Part shown: in pieces, positions 10,710 to 22,237 of the stretch
Position numbering within the stretch: the stretch's first letter is position 1
How the letters are laid out: each line of letters opens with the position of its first letter
NCBI GenBank assembly: GCA_001986395.2
Contig: MQVO02000017.1
Span: 248,001-312,000 of the forward strand
DNA: 64,000 nt
Source: Irpex lacteus
Taxonomy: Eukaryota > Basidiomycota > Agaricomycetes > Polyporales > Irpicaceae
Direction: 5' to 3'
The notes under the pieces: model-generated
What the model was told of the DNA's origin: nothing
Database searches by the model: none
The model's input: the letters and a program-made list of their open reading frames with translations, nothing else
Translations under genes and position numbers: made by a program

Positions 10710-13700
10710 TTAAAATAGTATACCATACATATGTCTGTCAGCGAAAGGGTTAACGAAAAACTTCTCGCACTTATCGAGAACGTTGCTACTGGCCCATTCC
10801 CGAGGTACCGCGTCTCCAAAACATGGGTACAGGTGAGCACTCCGCCGAATCGACGAGAGCGGGATAACTGTTGCCTTTCGTCCACCATAGGTAAACATAC
10901 TCCTGGTCAGTTTGTACAGACCATGATTGAGATCGGGTTGCTGGAATGGAGAGAACCATTCTACGTATGCCAGGTATTGTGGCGGGCTTGAAGTTTGAGG
11001 GAAGAGTGATGGGACATGTCGTTTGGGCAAGGTAAATATAACTCGTATTTGCCCAATACGATAACCTAGCTCAGATGAGTGTCGTAATTGTATCAAATGA
11101 GTGACACTAACGTACCTTGAACACCCAGAGAACCACCAGTTCCCTCGTTGACAAGCGCAGTGTCAAATCGCCCTTCTACTACATGCTTGCGAGAATCAAG
11201 ACGCGCGGGAGTAGCGTGGATGACGTCGTATTCGTCCGAAGCGTGTCGAAACAAAGGGAAGTCGCTTTCCCAGAACTTGGCCTTGTGGTATACCGAAACC
11301 GAGTTGAACTGCAAGGAGAGATTGGCGGAGAGTCGGTTCAGCTGGGCGTGCGATATCCCAGGGTTGTTCGAGCGGACAATGAATTCCGAAAGGCAAAAGG
11401 CAAAGTCGACGGCGCCATAGTCCTCGGCAAGACGAGAGAACTTGACAGAGGTCACAGATGGGTGAGCAGTCATCTTGATGTGGCTTGATTGCTGAGAGTA
11501 AATAGAATTGATATTAGATAGCGGCGGCCGGCCTTCCAATTGCCATCGAATGAAGTGTGCATGGCGCATGACCTTCTCTTTGCGTTCAAGCCATAAGGTC
11601 ATCTGGGAGTATTCGTCCTTCTTGTTGGTAGAGTGGTAAGCGTTCTTCGCGAGCTCGATGTGCAGCCGTTCAGTGTACTCTGTATTGAAGTTATCCGTCG
11701 TTCCTAGATTCTCGATGAAGCGGCGATAGTGACGGATGAAATGGAGCTTGGGAAAGTGGAAGTGCGAGCGGGCGCCGAGGTCGACAAAGATGCCCTTGTT
11801 GTCGTGGAAGTTCCTGAGCGCTGTATCAAGACGATCAAGGGACTCGGTGCTGTGAATGGGATACTGCGCAAGATAGATGAAATCCAGAAGGCCCCGTACA
11901 GCACGAAGAATTCGTACAGGTGAGAGGCCATCAGGAAGAGGCAAGTCGATTATGAGACCAAGAACAATACGGCATATGTCGGCGTGCTCTCTTCCTGTCA
12001 ACCGTGAGAGGTTCGTGATCCCGTTCAGGAAGAGGCGGGTGTTGTGGTTGGGAGGGAGACTTTGGCATCTGGCATCGAGCTCTTCGGGTGAGTACACTTT
12101 CTTCAGCCATGACAGCAAATGCTTGACGACCCCTTGATACAGTTGGTGTAAGATATCCGGTGTGATGGCCATAAAGATGTCGCTGTACGGTAAGTCTGCC
12201 CAAAATGGCTGGTATACCGGCTTAAGACCGACCAGTTCACAGGCAGCCTTATACTCTCCTAGAGTCATGCTGTCTGCCGCGTCAAGAACCTCCAGGATAG
12301 CCTCAAGATCACGTAAGGAGGGCTCCTCGTCCAGATCACCAAGCTCATCGCGTGGCGCCTCGCAAACAGGGCACTCGCCCGTCTTGATACCAGTGACAGT
12401 GACATGTTCCTGGTAGTCACCCACGTAGGCCGCGAAGATAGGATGCACACGCCTAGCAGTGCCATCTCCACTAGACATCACCACACCCTCTTTCCCAGCA
12501 GTTCGAAGGGGCGCGAGGATATGCTTCATACAAGCGTGGAATAGGTTCAGAAGGGTGCGTCGTCTAGCGGATTTGTTGCTTATGTGGGTTAACTTCGCTG
12601 TTGGAAGGTAGCAGAGGAGTACTTGGCCCCGTTGGCCAGGCTTACTACGTATGTCTTTAGGCAGATTCCCGATGGTGATGTACACAGGGTATGCGGTCTT
12701 GTTACGGAACAGGGTCACTTGTGTTTTGTCGGAAGATATGATCACGGGCATGATAGTCGCTCCAGGAGTCTTCGCCTCTACCGCTTTCTAGACGTGCGTA
12801 ATCAATTGACAGTATCAGATTACAACCGTACATTGGCTTACCTGTGTAGCCCACCACCATTTCCCAGTATGCATATCATGGAAAAGTCGGACAGTGCGAT
12901 CGGAATCCGCATAGTGACGCTCGGGCAAAAACACCAAGTGTGGGACAAACTCAGGGTCGCCGAAGAGAGAACGTAAGCATTCGAGAACGTCGCGGAAGTA
13001 AGTCTCTCCTGCTACAGAAATCTCCTCGCGTTTGAACTTGGGTAGTGATGCAGGTAATGAGTCGACGATTTTATTGAGTTCGCGAGAGTTCTTATATGAC
13101 AGGCCTAATTTCTCTTGCATCTAGTACACGTTCAGCATTGAAGCAGAGATCAAGATGCGAAGGAACCACGTACACCCTCAATACTGAAGAGATCAGATAC
13201 AGCGGTGGATCCAACTCCTCTCATTTTGGCCCACTCAGCAGTTTCCCAGTCGATCTTGGATGCGAAAGGTGCATATACGTTCGTTGTAGGCCCTGTTCCA
13301 AGTTGTGCGTTGTAGCCCTGATAGCCTGCTGACTCGGAACTGGCATGTATAGGTTTACCCGCAGTAGGCGAAGGATACGTCGCAACTTCGATGGGTGACC
13401 TCAACGCCGTTTCAAGGCGTTTCCGAGAAGCCTGGGAGCTCCAATCGTTGTTACCGGTGTTCCCTTCAGGTGCGTTGAGTTCAGATCGTGGGATTGTGAT
13501 CTCTTCCTCGTCCTCCTCAGCCGGTACTCCCTCCTCTTCCTGCCCTAGTTCTGAATTGTCTTCTTCCCTTCCAGCCTGAGCGATATCTGCGGAGTGGTCG
13601 CCATCCAAGTTATGTCCCTCTAGCACGTCTCCTTCCTCCAATGCTGCATCCCTCTGTTCTTGATGCTCGTTTGGAACGTACAAGTTCTAGAGTATTTGTG

Positions 13701-13884
13701 AATGAGTGAGCAAAATACTCTGCCAGTGAAGCTTGGTACGAACATCGACCTCTTGCTCTTCAAGGATTCTGCGACTGAGATCATCTTGCAGAAGGGAGCG
13801 ACAGGCTTGGTTGTTGCTTTGTGCGCAATGGTTCCTGAATCCAGAAGCAGAAAAATACGAAAAGCAACCGTCACAAAATACCAT
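10710..13884 (-). CDS. Plavaka-family transposase, complete
   Basis: Five exons (13884-13744, 13686-13174, 13120-12842, 12787-11116, 11065-10710) joined by GT-AG introns of 50-57 nt give an uninterrupted 986 aa protein. Residues 1-28 form a zinc-finger-like C-x2-C-x11-H-x8-C (FCDGC...NH...AC), typical for the N-terminus of Plavaka proteins. A low-complexity acidic stretch follows, then family hallmarks: HDMHTGKWWWATQ, IISSDKTQVTLFRNK, a CxxC motif in GECPVCEAP, and near the end AYVEWFSPFQQP and a C-terminal 'SSNVLDKCEKFFVNPFAD' block. Plavaka transposases are fungal DDE enzymes that cut and paste DNA between inverted repeats. The catalytic residues were not assigned with certainty; D331 in SSDKTQ is a candidate. 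No frameshift or stop was found, so this copy may be active. Confidence 0.88.
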
Positions 13885-14130
13885 GGTGTTGCAGCGTGCT
13901 GAGGGCTCGAAGATGGATGTTGACAAGTAGAAGTCGGGGGACTAATTGAGGAGTAAGTACTGATTGTAATCGGCTTCACTCCATTACTTATCTTACTTAT
14001 CTCTCATACAAACAGGTTGATGCGGAATCCGTCACTCCCCGAACCGCGCTCTGTCATCGAACCATCACCAGACCGTGCTACCTCCTCCAGTTACAAAGAT
14101 TTCCTCCGATTATTCACTCCTATCCTCTAC
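13885..14130. promoter_or_regulatory. Divergent promoter region inside the Plavaka element
   Basis: The 246 nt between the transposase ATG (13884, minus) and the probable ATG of the DUF6532-like gene (14131, plus) must hold both promoters and 5' UTRs. An intron-like 'gtaagtactgattg...cag' arrangement near 13951-14012 may be part of the plus-strand leader. No clear TATA box was seen. Confidence 0.4.
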
Positions 14131-16843
14131 ATGCCAAGAACTACTCGCTCAGCTCAGGCAGCCCCCATGGCTGATGGTGAGATTTCATCCCAATCCGAGT
14201 CTGACGACGTCGCGCTGGCAGCACAAGGAGATGAGGAAACCTCTGCCATGAGAGCAGCCAAGACAAGGGCCAAGAATCGCAAAAAAGCGGAGCAGGAGCA
14301 GCTGAAAGATGCTAAGCAAGTTCTCGGTGTGTTATAGTCTATTTTTACGTATCCTACCCATTTCTAATCGTCGCCAGTAGCTGCACCTCGCTCTGCAAAA
14401 GTAAAGGCATTAAAAGATGCTGGTGAGTCGTTATGCACGTATTAGCATGTATAGGTGAAATCATTTGATCTGAAATGTTCGTTAATGAGTCTGGGGGAGC
14501 AAGAAGAGCTCCGGAACGGCAGAAGATGACCCAAGGACCCCTCCTGGGAGACATTCTGCTGGCAAGAACCGGAAACGAGCTTTGTCGAATCCCGCAAACA
14601 CCCAAGTGAAGGAGCCGAAGAAAAAGAAAAGCAAACGTACGCACTTTCACATCTAACTTCTCGCATTTATGATTTACCTCTTCCGGACACCTCATAATGC
14701 ATAATGGCTGGCGAACAGCCGAAGTTGCACCCAAGACGAAAGGAAAAGGCACAAGCAGTACGCCATCTTGTGTCAAACTTCGATGTTATTCACGGTCTGA
14801 TTCACACAACGTCTCACAGCGGCAAAACGCCCCATCCTCCCACGGAATACTCTTGACGATGACGACGATGACGAATCCGGGAAAGATCCACGTCATACCC
14901 CACTTCCCGATAAAGCTGTCATTGTAACCACTCGCAAGTCCGGAAAGCGCAAGACAGCAGACAGTGAGAACGATAAAGACCTCGTCGAGCATCCGAAGAA
15001 GAAGACCATTGTCCCCACAAAGGTTAGCTTGAGCCATGGTACGTTCCTTTCCTTGACGCAGACTTAGTTGTTCACTCGGAAGCTTGCTACACTCCCCGCC
15101 ACAGCAACTGCTCAAGATGCGGAGTCTGAGGTCGAGGAGTCTGACGGGAGCGGTAGCGAATATGAGAATTCTTCAAGTTCCGAAGACGAGAAGACAACCT
15201 CCGACGAGGAAGGGGGTTCGGATGAGGACATCGAAGGCATTCCTATCGAGATGGTACGTATCGTGAGTTTTGCCATAACAGCAGCTCTAACGACTCTGCC
15301 TCTTAGGTGACACGAGGAAGTAGTGCTTCTGGATCGCTTCCGCCAGATACTCCCTTCCATACCGATGATGAACAATCAGACCCTGAAGATCAAGAGACCG
15401 GTGAGTTCAAGTTAGCAACAAATTCAAACTAGAGGTTCTTGCAGTCTAAACATCAGCTGAGCATAGGCCGTACTACTAAGGCGACTACATCAAGCAACCG
15501 CAAGAAAGAAAAAAGCTCGAGAATGAACCTAGAATACGAGGTCTGTACTATCTGTATCCCATTCTGATACTTTGGTTGATGCCGTACGTCAATAGCGCCC
15601 TCGCTTTCAGTCGCCCACCATAGGCGAAGATAGTAACGGCCCGAGCGACACTGGTGGTCAAGACGTCGCTGCCGTGGCAGGCTCCGTGGTACATCGACGT
15701 AGCAGGCGTGACCCCGCAACACTCCTTAGTTGGGAACAGAAATTCCATGAGAGCACACGCCTCGTCTTCGACAATCGTGCACGGGTCGGGATGAACTCGC
15801 AGTCTGTGGTCATGAAATCGTTTCTCACAACTGCCATCAACGAGTTCAAAGCCGACATGGCCTTTTCACGACCTACCGCTAAAGTCGAGGAGAGGTTCTC
15901 GCGGCAATTCGAGATGCTTCTACGTTGTGCGAAGATGCTCAAACAGCCCCACATCGCCTCGCGCTTGAAGACAGATGAGGCCTACGTCCGTGATCTGATC
16001 GTTGTCGTAAGTTCTTTGCTAAGTATCTTGATGTCATGAACATTGGTCCGGTACTGACACTGTGTTATGCAGCCCGAGCATCGCCTCACCAAGATACGAG
16101 GTGATATCAAGAAAGGGATAGTAGCATCAGTCAAGGAACACTATCGACTCAAACCAGGGCCCGACTGCGAGAAACGTGTGAAGGAGCTTAAGAGCGATCT
16201 ACAGTATATTTATCCCGGTGATGTTATGGTGAGTCCGGTCGATATTGCATTGGATTAGCTAGCCCTGACGTTCTTCGCCGGTAAACCTCATAAAGAAAAA
16301 CACGCTGAAGTTCAATGAGCCCTTTGACATCCCCATCATTCACTCCGTGCTCGCGACCCACTTTTTCGATGGTCCGAAGTCACTCGCTGCGCGGAACCGA
16401 ACCTTATTCAAGTCCAGCGACCCGTCGAAGCCGGCTGAGACCGAGATACCAGAGGGTATGCTCATTGTGGTCCTGATCATTGTAAGTCTCGGCTATTACT
16501 CTTTGTTATGCACCAAGTAATACTTATTTACAGATCTACCATTGTCTCAACGAGTGGTCAACGGGCTGTCAAGCCCCTGCTGGCGACCTCCAGTTATCCG
16601 CTGTCGAGAACGAGTACAAGAAGATCATCGGATTCGTCGCTGAGCTGAAAGACACGCATCTGACTATGTATCATCGAGTAATGCATCAAGTGTTCGTGAA
16701 GACGTGGTAAGCTTGCCTCAATGTGCGTGGTATATTACACTTCTCATCGCTTCCTGCTCCTCAGTGCCATCAAAGACGTGGATCTCTCCACTGAGAAGAC
16801 GCTGCACGCTTCAGCGCTGTCGAAAGTCATCTTCGACCCCTAG
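14131..16843 (+). CDS. DUF6532-like protein carried by the Plavaka element
   Basis: A gene with about eleven exons. The first are clear: 14131-14326, 14378-14422 and 14490-14636 stay in frame. The N-terminal half is low-complexity, basic and acidic, with nuclear-localisation-like KKKK and KRK clusters and an SSSSEDEK/DEEGGSDED acidic patch. From about 15700 a folded domain follows: 'LLSWEQKFHESTRLVFDNRARVG', 'KSFLTTAINEFKADMAF', then 'LFKSSDPSKPAETEIPEGML' and 'IYHCLNEWSTGCQ'. I assign it to the agaricomycete DUF6532 group from memory of that pattern. The stop at 16841-16843 follows VIFDP, although a similar frame continues a little further after it, so the last exon may be damaged or end differently. 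It sits divergent to the transposase within the same inverted repeats. Function unknown; a nuclear, chromatin- or DNA-associated role is inference. Confidence 0.65.
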
Positions 16844-17136
16844 TATGATGGAAACAACGCGCAAGCGTGGCTGTTGTATACTACGCATATCAGGTGTGCT
16901 CTCTCGCACTTCACTGGGGTGTAATCAGTTCTGACTCCCGCTCTTTCTAGCATGTTCAAAGCGAAGTCCTGACCATTACATTGCCTTCCTAACGTTTTGT
17001 AACTTTGTATAACGACTGAGAATGTAGTAATACTGAAGCGTAATATACTCCTAATCCTTGCTTGCCTAATCATGCACACACCTAAGTCAGATAACATGCC
17101 TAACTACCTACTTCGGATAATTAGGGTTTAATTCGG
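16844..17136. other. Right subterminal part of the Plavaka element
   Basis: No gene. Possible 3' UTR of the DUF6532-like gene, then several CCTAA words (17050-17105) that mirror those near the left end, and two tandem copies of 'aattcggtat' at 17129-17150. Confidence 0.5.
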
Positions 17137-17163
17137 TATAATTCGGTATAGACGTTTTCCCTG
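17137..17163 (-). repeat. Right terminal inverted repeat of the Plavaka element
   Basis: Read on the minus strand it begins CAGGGAAAAC, then g, TCTAT and an AT-rich tract, matching the left end. The AT that follows on the plus strand (17164-17165) repeats the AT before the left end. Confidence 0.8.
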
Positions 17164-18233
17164 ATCAGTGGAGACATGTGGCACTGAGTGGGGAGTCTGC
17201 CCATCCCACGTTATTGCCTCAAATGTTATGGAAGCGGCGCGAGAAAAGTACCTAATGTATTTAGTAACATGATAGAATGAAGGTAAATGGACATCCTTGA
17301 TTGAGATCTCGCTTCGCATGAATGAGCTGGGTAGAACTACAAATGGTGGTATGCTCCAGTGGGGAGTGTCGAGCTTCGCAGGGTTAAAGCCGTCTGGGGC
17401 AGGGCCTTGGATAAAAACAGGGCCGAGCTTGTCTCGAATGACAGGAAGATACAGCAGATGAAGAAAAGAGCGTTGTATCTTGTACTCCGGGGTACCCCAT
17501 AAGCCCATGTAGTCTTGATGAATCCATATTTTCTTGATGAGCTTGTGCACCGGTACAAGACGCGCACAGCCTCGAATGACATATCTTGTGAAGATCTCGG
17601 CGTCTGCGTAGCACAAGAAATACAAGTCTATTCCTGAGAATATGTGCCGTCGACACTTGTTGGCCCAGAAGCGGCAGACTAGAGAGCACTGCTTTAGATC
17701 ACGCAGGATGTCGTTCTGGCTTGGTTCTCCTCGATTCCGCATGAGGATGCGGGGACCTCCCGTTCTATTTCGTTGCGCAACACGATGAACGTTGACGTAG
17801 AATAATATATCATCGAAGAGCTCGGGGGGGACACGGGCAGCGAGAATTCTCACTGCCTGAAATTCAAGTAAAGAAAAGAACTACACATACTGCTCGATTA
17901 TGCACTCACCTCGCTCTCCGTTGTTTCCAATTCTACTCCCTGCAAGTTTAACTTCGAGAGCGGGAGTGGCACAGCATCCGAGTGTGGCGATTCTTGTATC
18001 ATTGCTCTCTCAGGCTAATTGTGCCAGCAATTCGCCCTCAATCAATATGTGCTACGTAGGCGCCTTAATTCAAGTTGTGTACTTACCTCACTTTCCGTCG
18101 CTACTCCTATTAAGTCGGAATGCGGGAACAGGGAAGGTCCATTGAGTTGAGTTGTAGCTTGAACAGGCGCTGGGTGGAAGTGTCGGCCGTGGCGGCGGGG
18201 GAGCAATGGGCGGACGTTGAGGAGGGAAGACAT
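17164..18233 (-). pseudogene. F-box-like copy b/c, 5' part (type B first exons), cut by transposon
   Basis: Exons 18233-18087 (49 aa, ending VATESE), 18014-17910 (35 aa, ending TTESE) and 17856 onward to the insertion point at 17164 join in frame over 72 and 53 nt GT-AG introns. Exon 3 opens with 'ILAARVPPELFDDILFYVN' and 'DLKQCSLVCRFWANKCR', the F-box-like region, and continues like copy f until PHVSTD, where the transposon begins. The rest of the gene resumes at 9875. A truncated product could be made, ending a few codons into the element (QGKRLYRIIPN-stop), which would keep the F-box part but lose the C-terminal third. Confidence 0.75.
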
Positions 18234-18286
18234 GCAGGAGTGGGAAGAGGGAACACACTGGGCGCCGCGAAGATCGACGAATCCGT

Positions 18287-18305
18287 GATATATGTATATA
18301 TGTAT
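18287..18305 (-). promoter_or_regulatory. TATA-like element of copy c
   Basis: An alternating TA run (tatatatacatatatca class) lies 50-70 nt upstream of the ATG at 18233. The sequence just downstream, 'attcgtcgatcttcgcggcg' on the minus strand, is similar to the region below the TATA-like run of copy d, which supports a shared promoter. Confidence 0.4.
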
Positions 18306-21300
18306 GCACCTCATTTCCCCGTCATGACCGTGGAAATGAGACCGCGTTCACAAAAGAAGTACGGAAGCTTCCGCGTCGAAACACATGGGCGAATCGTGGC
18401 ACCCTCATTTCCTGAGAAGAGATGGTATCGGCCGCTCCTTGCAAGTCACTGGATCCAAATTCAGTGTAGACGGCGCAAGAAAAATGCCTGATGTATTTAG
18501 TAACATGATAAAATGAAGGCAGATGTAAATGGCTGATTTAGATCGCAGGAATGAGCTCAGTAAGACTGTAGATGATGAACTGGCCCGTAGCAGAACAGTG
18601 ACATGCGTCGGCTCGAGAACTGCAAGGATGTTTCGATTATTTCTCTACTCGTGGTACTTAGTGTGTACTTTTCTTGATCACAAGTCGTCTGGAGCCGTCG
18701 TGTCAATCATCAACCGTGATCAACGTACCCGTAACAAACTTGGCCACGCCAATCTTACCGATCTACTGGCTCTTGGCATGAACCCATGTCCTGTTTGGTG
18801 AGTGGGCCAAAACATCGACGAATGTCCTTTCCGAACACTCGTACCGACCACCGGTTGGGATGAACGATCGGAAAGTGCAATCGACGGCGGAAAGAAGTAC
18901 GAATGGAGTCCAGGTGCATAGAACATGTTGACGGGACAGCCATAGACAGTCGATGGTGGCAAAGGAGACGGATTATGGTTGGTACTAGTGCGTCGTGTTG
19001 AGAGGGGTGAGACGACTTGAAAGGACTACATGTTGTGAGAGAGGTAGGGGGGAAAGATAATGTACCTTGCATTCCCGACGTGGCACTTCTCCGATCCTAA
19101 CCCGTCTTAGCGCGTAGCCTGTTCCCGCAGTTCACGAAGTGTCTTACAGATGCCAGATTAGAAAGCCGTATGTCTCGTAACAGTGTTGTTATTCGTAGTC
19201 CCAAAGCGGGCCATGAAAAAAACGTGGGGGATGTGTGAGTACGGTAGACGGACTTTAGATTGAAGCAAGGTTGAAAGGAAGAGGGAGGATAAGCATTAAC
19301 GCTCAATCAAAAGGAGACAAGGACTCTTACTTACTTACCGTGAGAACCGTCTTTTGTTACTTCCTCAATAAATGTGAGGCGCGCACGAGATTACCGAGAT
19401 AGTGGCTCTTGACGACCACTATCCTGGGTACCGACTTTGCTTTTCTTCAGCCTCTGAAGAATTTGAGGAGAGGAGAATTGCAAGGATGATACCAGCACCT
19501 GGCCGAACTTGGAAGACATCGTCGACAACAGGCGGCAGCTGCACCCCTCATCGACATCCGTATCGACAATCGTCGGCGTGGGTGGCGGCGAGGGATGCAG
19601 TTCTTTGGCTCTCACACAACTGGCTACGGAGAACACAACCAAACGGGGATGTGCATGTACAACCGGGATGGGAAGGACTCGAGCCGCGTGAACGTGCCGG
19701 GAGGTGGTTGGGAGATTCTAAGATACGTTTTTCATTCGAGCTGTTGCCCATAAACACCTCGTTGATCACGATCCACGTAGGAGAGCTGTGTACCCTGTGA
19801 AATCAACCCTAAGTACTACGGCCCACCCACAACGTCGACCTCCATGTTCGACGTATGCTTTCTATTCTGTTGGCCACGATTGTTCTCTCCAACGGCCGAC
19901 AAGGAATCTAGGCTTGGTCTGATCGTGTAATTTGAAGGTCTTCATGTCCAAGTCTATGTTGGTCGACTTCCAGAAGCTATGGTATCGAATATCGACGCGA
20001 GCGATTCATGGTGGAGTTGGTAATGGTGGATGGGAGCTGAGGTGGACGTGAAGTCGACGTAAGGAGGGATGAAATATGTTGCTCCAGCTGAGGATGTGAG
20101 TGCTCACCATAGCTCCTGGTAGCTTGTAACGGTGAGTTATCTACTGTGTCTGTCATCAACCTACTCGACAGGTAGCACGCTGAGACATGCATTTTAGCCC
20201 GGATCGAAGATACGTGTGAAGCCCGCCGTCCGTGCTATAGTCATCGCTGTCCCCGTCAGTCTTGTGCCATCGAGTTCCGTCATCTGAAAAGGTGTCGGCC
20301 GGCGGTCTCATGAAGAAACCAAGTGGAAGTGGGGATGATTTCAATGGACTGCAACGTCGGTAGGCTCCAGGAAGGAGATGTGGCGAAAGAAGAGGATGGT
20401 GCAATCAGTCGAGGATCAAGAATGTGTCTAAGGTACGTTTGACCTTCTCTAAGACATATCTAATGTACATGTTTGGTGGGCTTCCCAGTGCCACTTCCAT
20501 CCAGTTATGGATTATTGTCTCTACGCCGACTACGCTCCCGTCAACACTGCGCCTTGGACCTCTCGTGTTCACCACAAAATAGTCTCTTTCCATCGCACTG
20601 CCCCCATCTCCATTCATGTTCGTCTTCCGTCCTCCTCCCTTACGCACATCGCCCTACCCTTCACTCGTCGACTCGGAGCACTCGCTGAGCTGTCAACTCG
20701 GGCAATGTAGTTTGCGGCGCCGACGTTTTCGTCCATTTTGCGCAATTTCCAGCATCTCACTTATACGCTCTTGTATCCTGCTCTCTCGGTCTCTTCTTTG
20801 GCTACATGGGCCAGTTCGCGATCACCTCTCGATCACCCCTCGATCACCCTCCCGGTCGCGTCACCTACGCCCTCATGGACCCCTCACACCCCTCCAAGAT
20901 CAATCGGGAAACTCTTGTCGCCATTCCCGTGCATCTCTCAACTAGAATTCACATGATCCTTGGATGCGGCGCTCAAATGGCGTACCAGTTTGATGACCGC
21001 AAGTAGGTACGCATCGTGGTTTGTGCGCTCGTAATTCTTTCAACTATGATGACCGAGACAGCCCAGCCAAGTACCTCTCCCGCCCGTCAATCATCCAATG
21101 GACCGTCAATCTTCTCGAGGATGCTGCGGTCGGTCGAGCCACGTAGTACTAGCGGAAACACACTGTGTTACGGGACGATTCAGCACGAGTAGAGGAAGGG
21201 GCGACTGATATAGTGACGCACGGTGCGTCGACGTTCATAGCTTACTCAAGACCATCATGCACGTCTCTGATTGCCGTTGTAGGTTAAGATCGACTGAGGA

Positions 21301-22237
21301 TGTATACATGATCTTCTGAGATGACGTGCACGTAGGTGTGAGATTATACCATTGACATCTAGGTGAGTCGTGCGTCTTGTTCGTGCACTTGTTCGCCTTC
21401 TGACAGACGGCGATACTTAGATTGATAGCGAAGGAAATAAGATGTGTTCATGAATGCTGTATTATATGCTTATCAAACCATGAATAAGCCTGTACGTGTT
21501 TCTCGGACTCGTTCAATAGCTGTCGACCTATCTAACCGTCACTACGTCTCATGCAGAGGCTGTTAGCGTTATACTCTGATAGCGTGTGAGACCTAGTGTT
21601 TACAAGAACGTGGTATCGGACTACAGTGTGCATGTGTCTTCACGGGACCACGAGCACGAAACTCGGTTGTCGTGCAGTTATGAATCGAGGGACAGATCGA
21701 TTTGGAATGAGATAGCGCACGTACTCATTCGGCTAGAGGAAGCTTCGTGGGAGGATAAGGGGCGTACAAGAGAGTGTGAATACCATTGCGAAGAGTATGG
21801 TCAGATTTTCGATGAGTGTACATGTGTCTGCTACCTATGTAGTATTGAAACAATATCGTTTATGATGTCGAGGAATGCAGTCATGTTATGAGACAGTACT
21901 TGGTCTTGCGTAACAATGGTACATAGCAAGCAAGTTCAAGATCTAAGTACTGAGCCACGAATCGACAGTGTGGCCGTGAAGCGTAGCGACTAGCTGAAGT
22001 GACCCGATTAACCGAGGCGATAGACGTTGCATACTATGTGAGGGGTGTGCCAGTGACCGTTTACTCCATGCTTGTTGGGACGCCTTGCTGCGATACGGTT
22101 GTGCATGTCGTCAGTGTATACTCGTCCATCTCTTCTTCTTGAGTTGCCGCTGAAGCATTTGCAAGCTCATGTCTGGGGGCCAATAATCCTCAGACTGTTC
22201 GTCTGCCCAGGTATGGACACGACCTGTCAGCTTGATA
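18306..22237. repeat. Array spacer R2 (between copies c and d)
   Basis: No protein gene is supported. Landmarks shared with other spacers: 'ggttgggatgaacgatcgga' near 18855, a 'cgacatccgtatcgacaatc' block near 19550, a GATC-word run at 20815-20860, and the 'ccttctgacagacgg' block near 21390. The short frame 20806-21006 ('RVTYALMDPSHPSKINRE') resembles a frame in the spacers at 2.4 and 40.2 kb but is disrupted in others. It may be the relic of a second gene in the ancestral unit. Confidence 0.55.

Larger units (their letters stand above)
9876..17163. mobile_element. Complete Plavaka-type DNA transposon with terminal inverted repeats
   Basis: The left end reads CAGGGAAAAC-n-TCTAT inward and the right end, on the other strand, reads CAGGGAAAAC-n-TCTAT, so the two termini are inverted repeats with a perfect 10 nt core. 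The bases directly outside both ends are AT, a possible 2 bp target-site duplication. Removing the element with one AT brings the two halves of the F-box-like gene together in the same reading frame at the junction, which fixes the borders independently. The element is 7,288 bp and holds an intact transposase gene (minus strand) and a DUF6532-like gene (plus strand) in divergent orientation. With open transposase and paired ends it could be a young, possibly autonomous insertion. Confidence 0.85.

Noticed and set aside
11117..12416. Plus-strand open frames within the transposase gene
   Set aside because: Antisense shadows of a well-supported transposase with ordered introns and family motifs.
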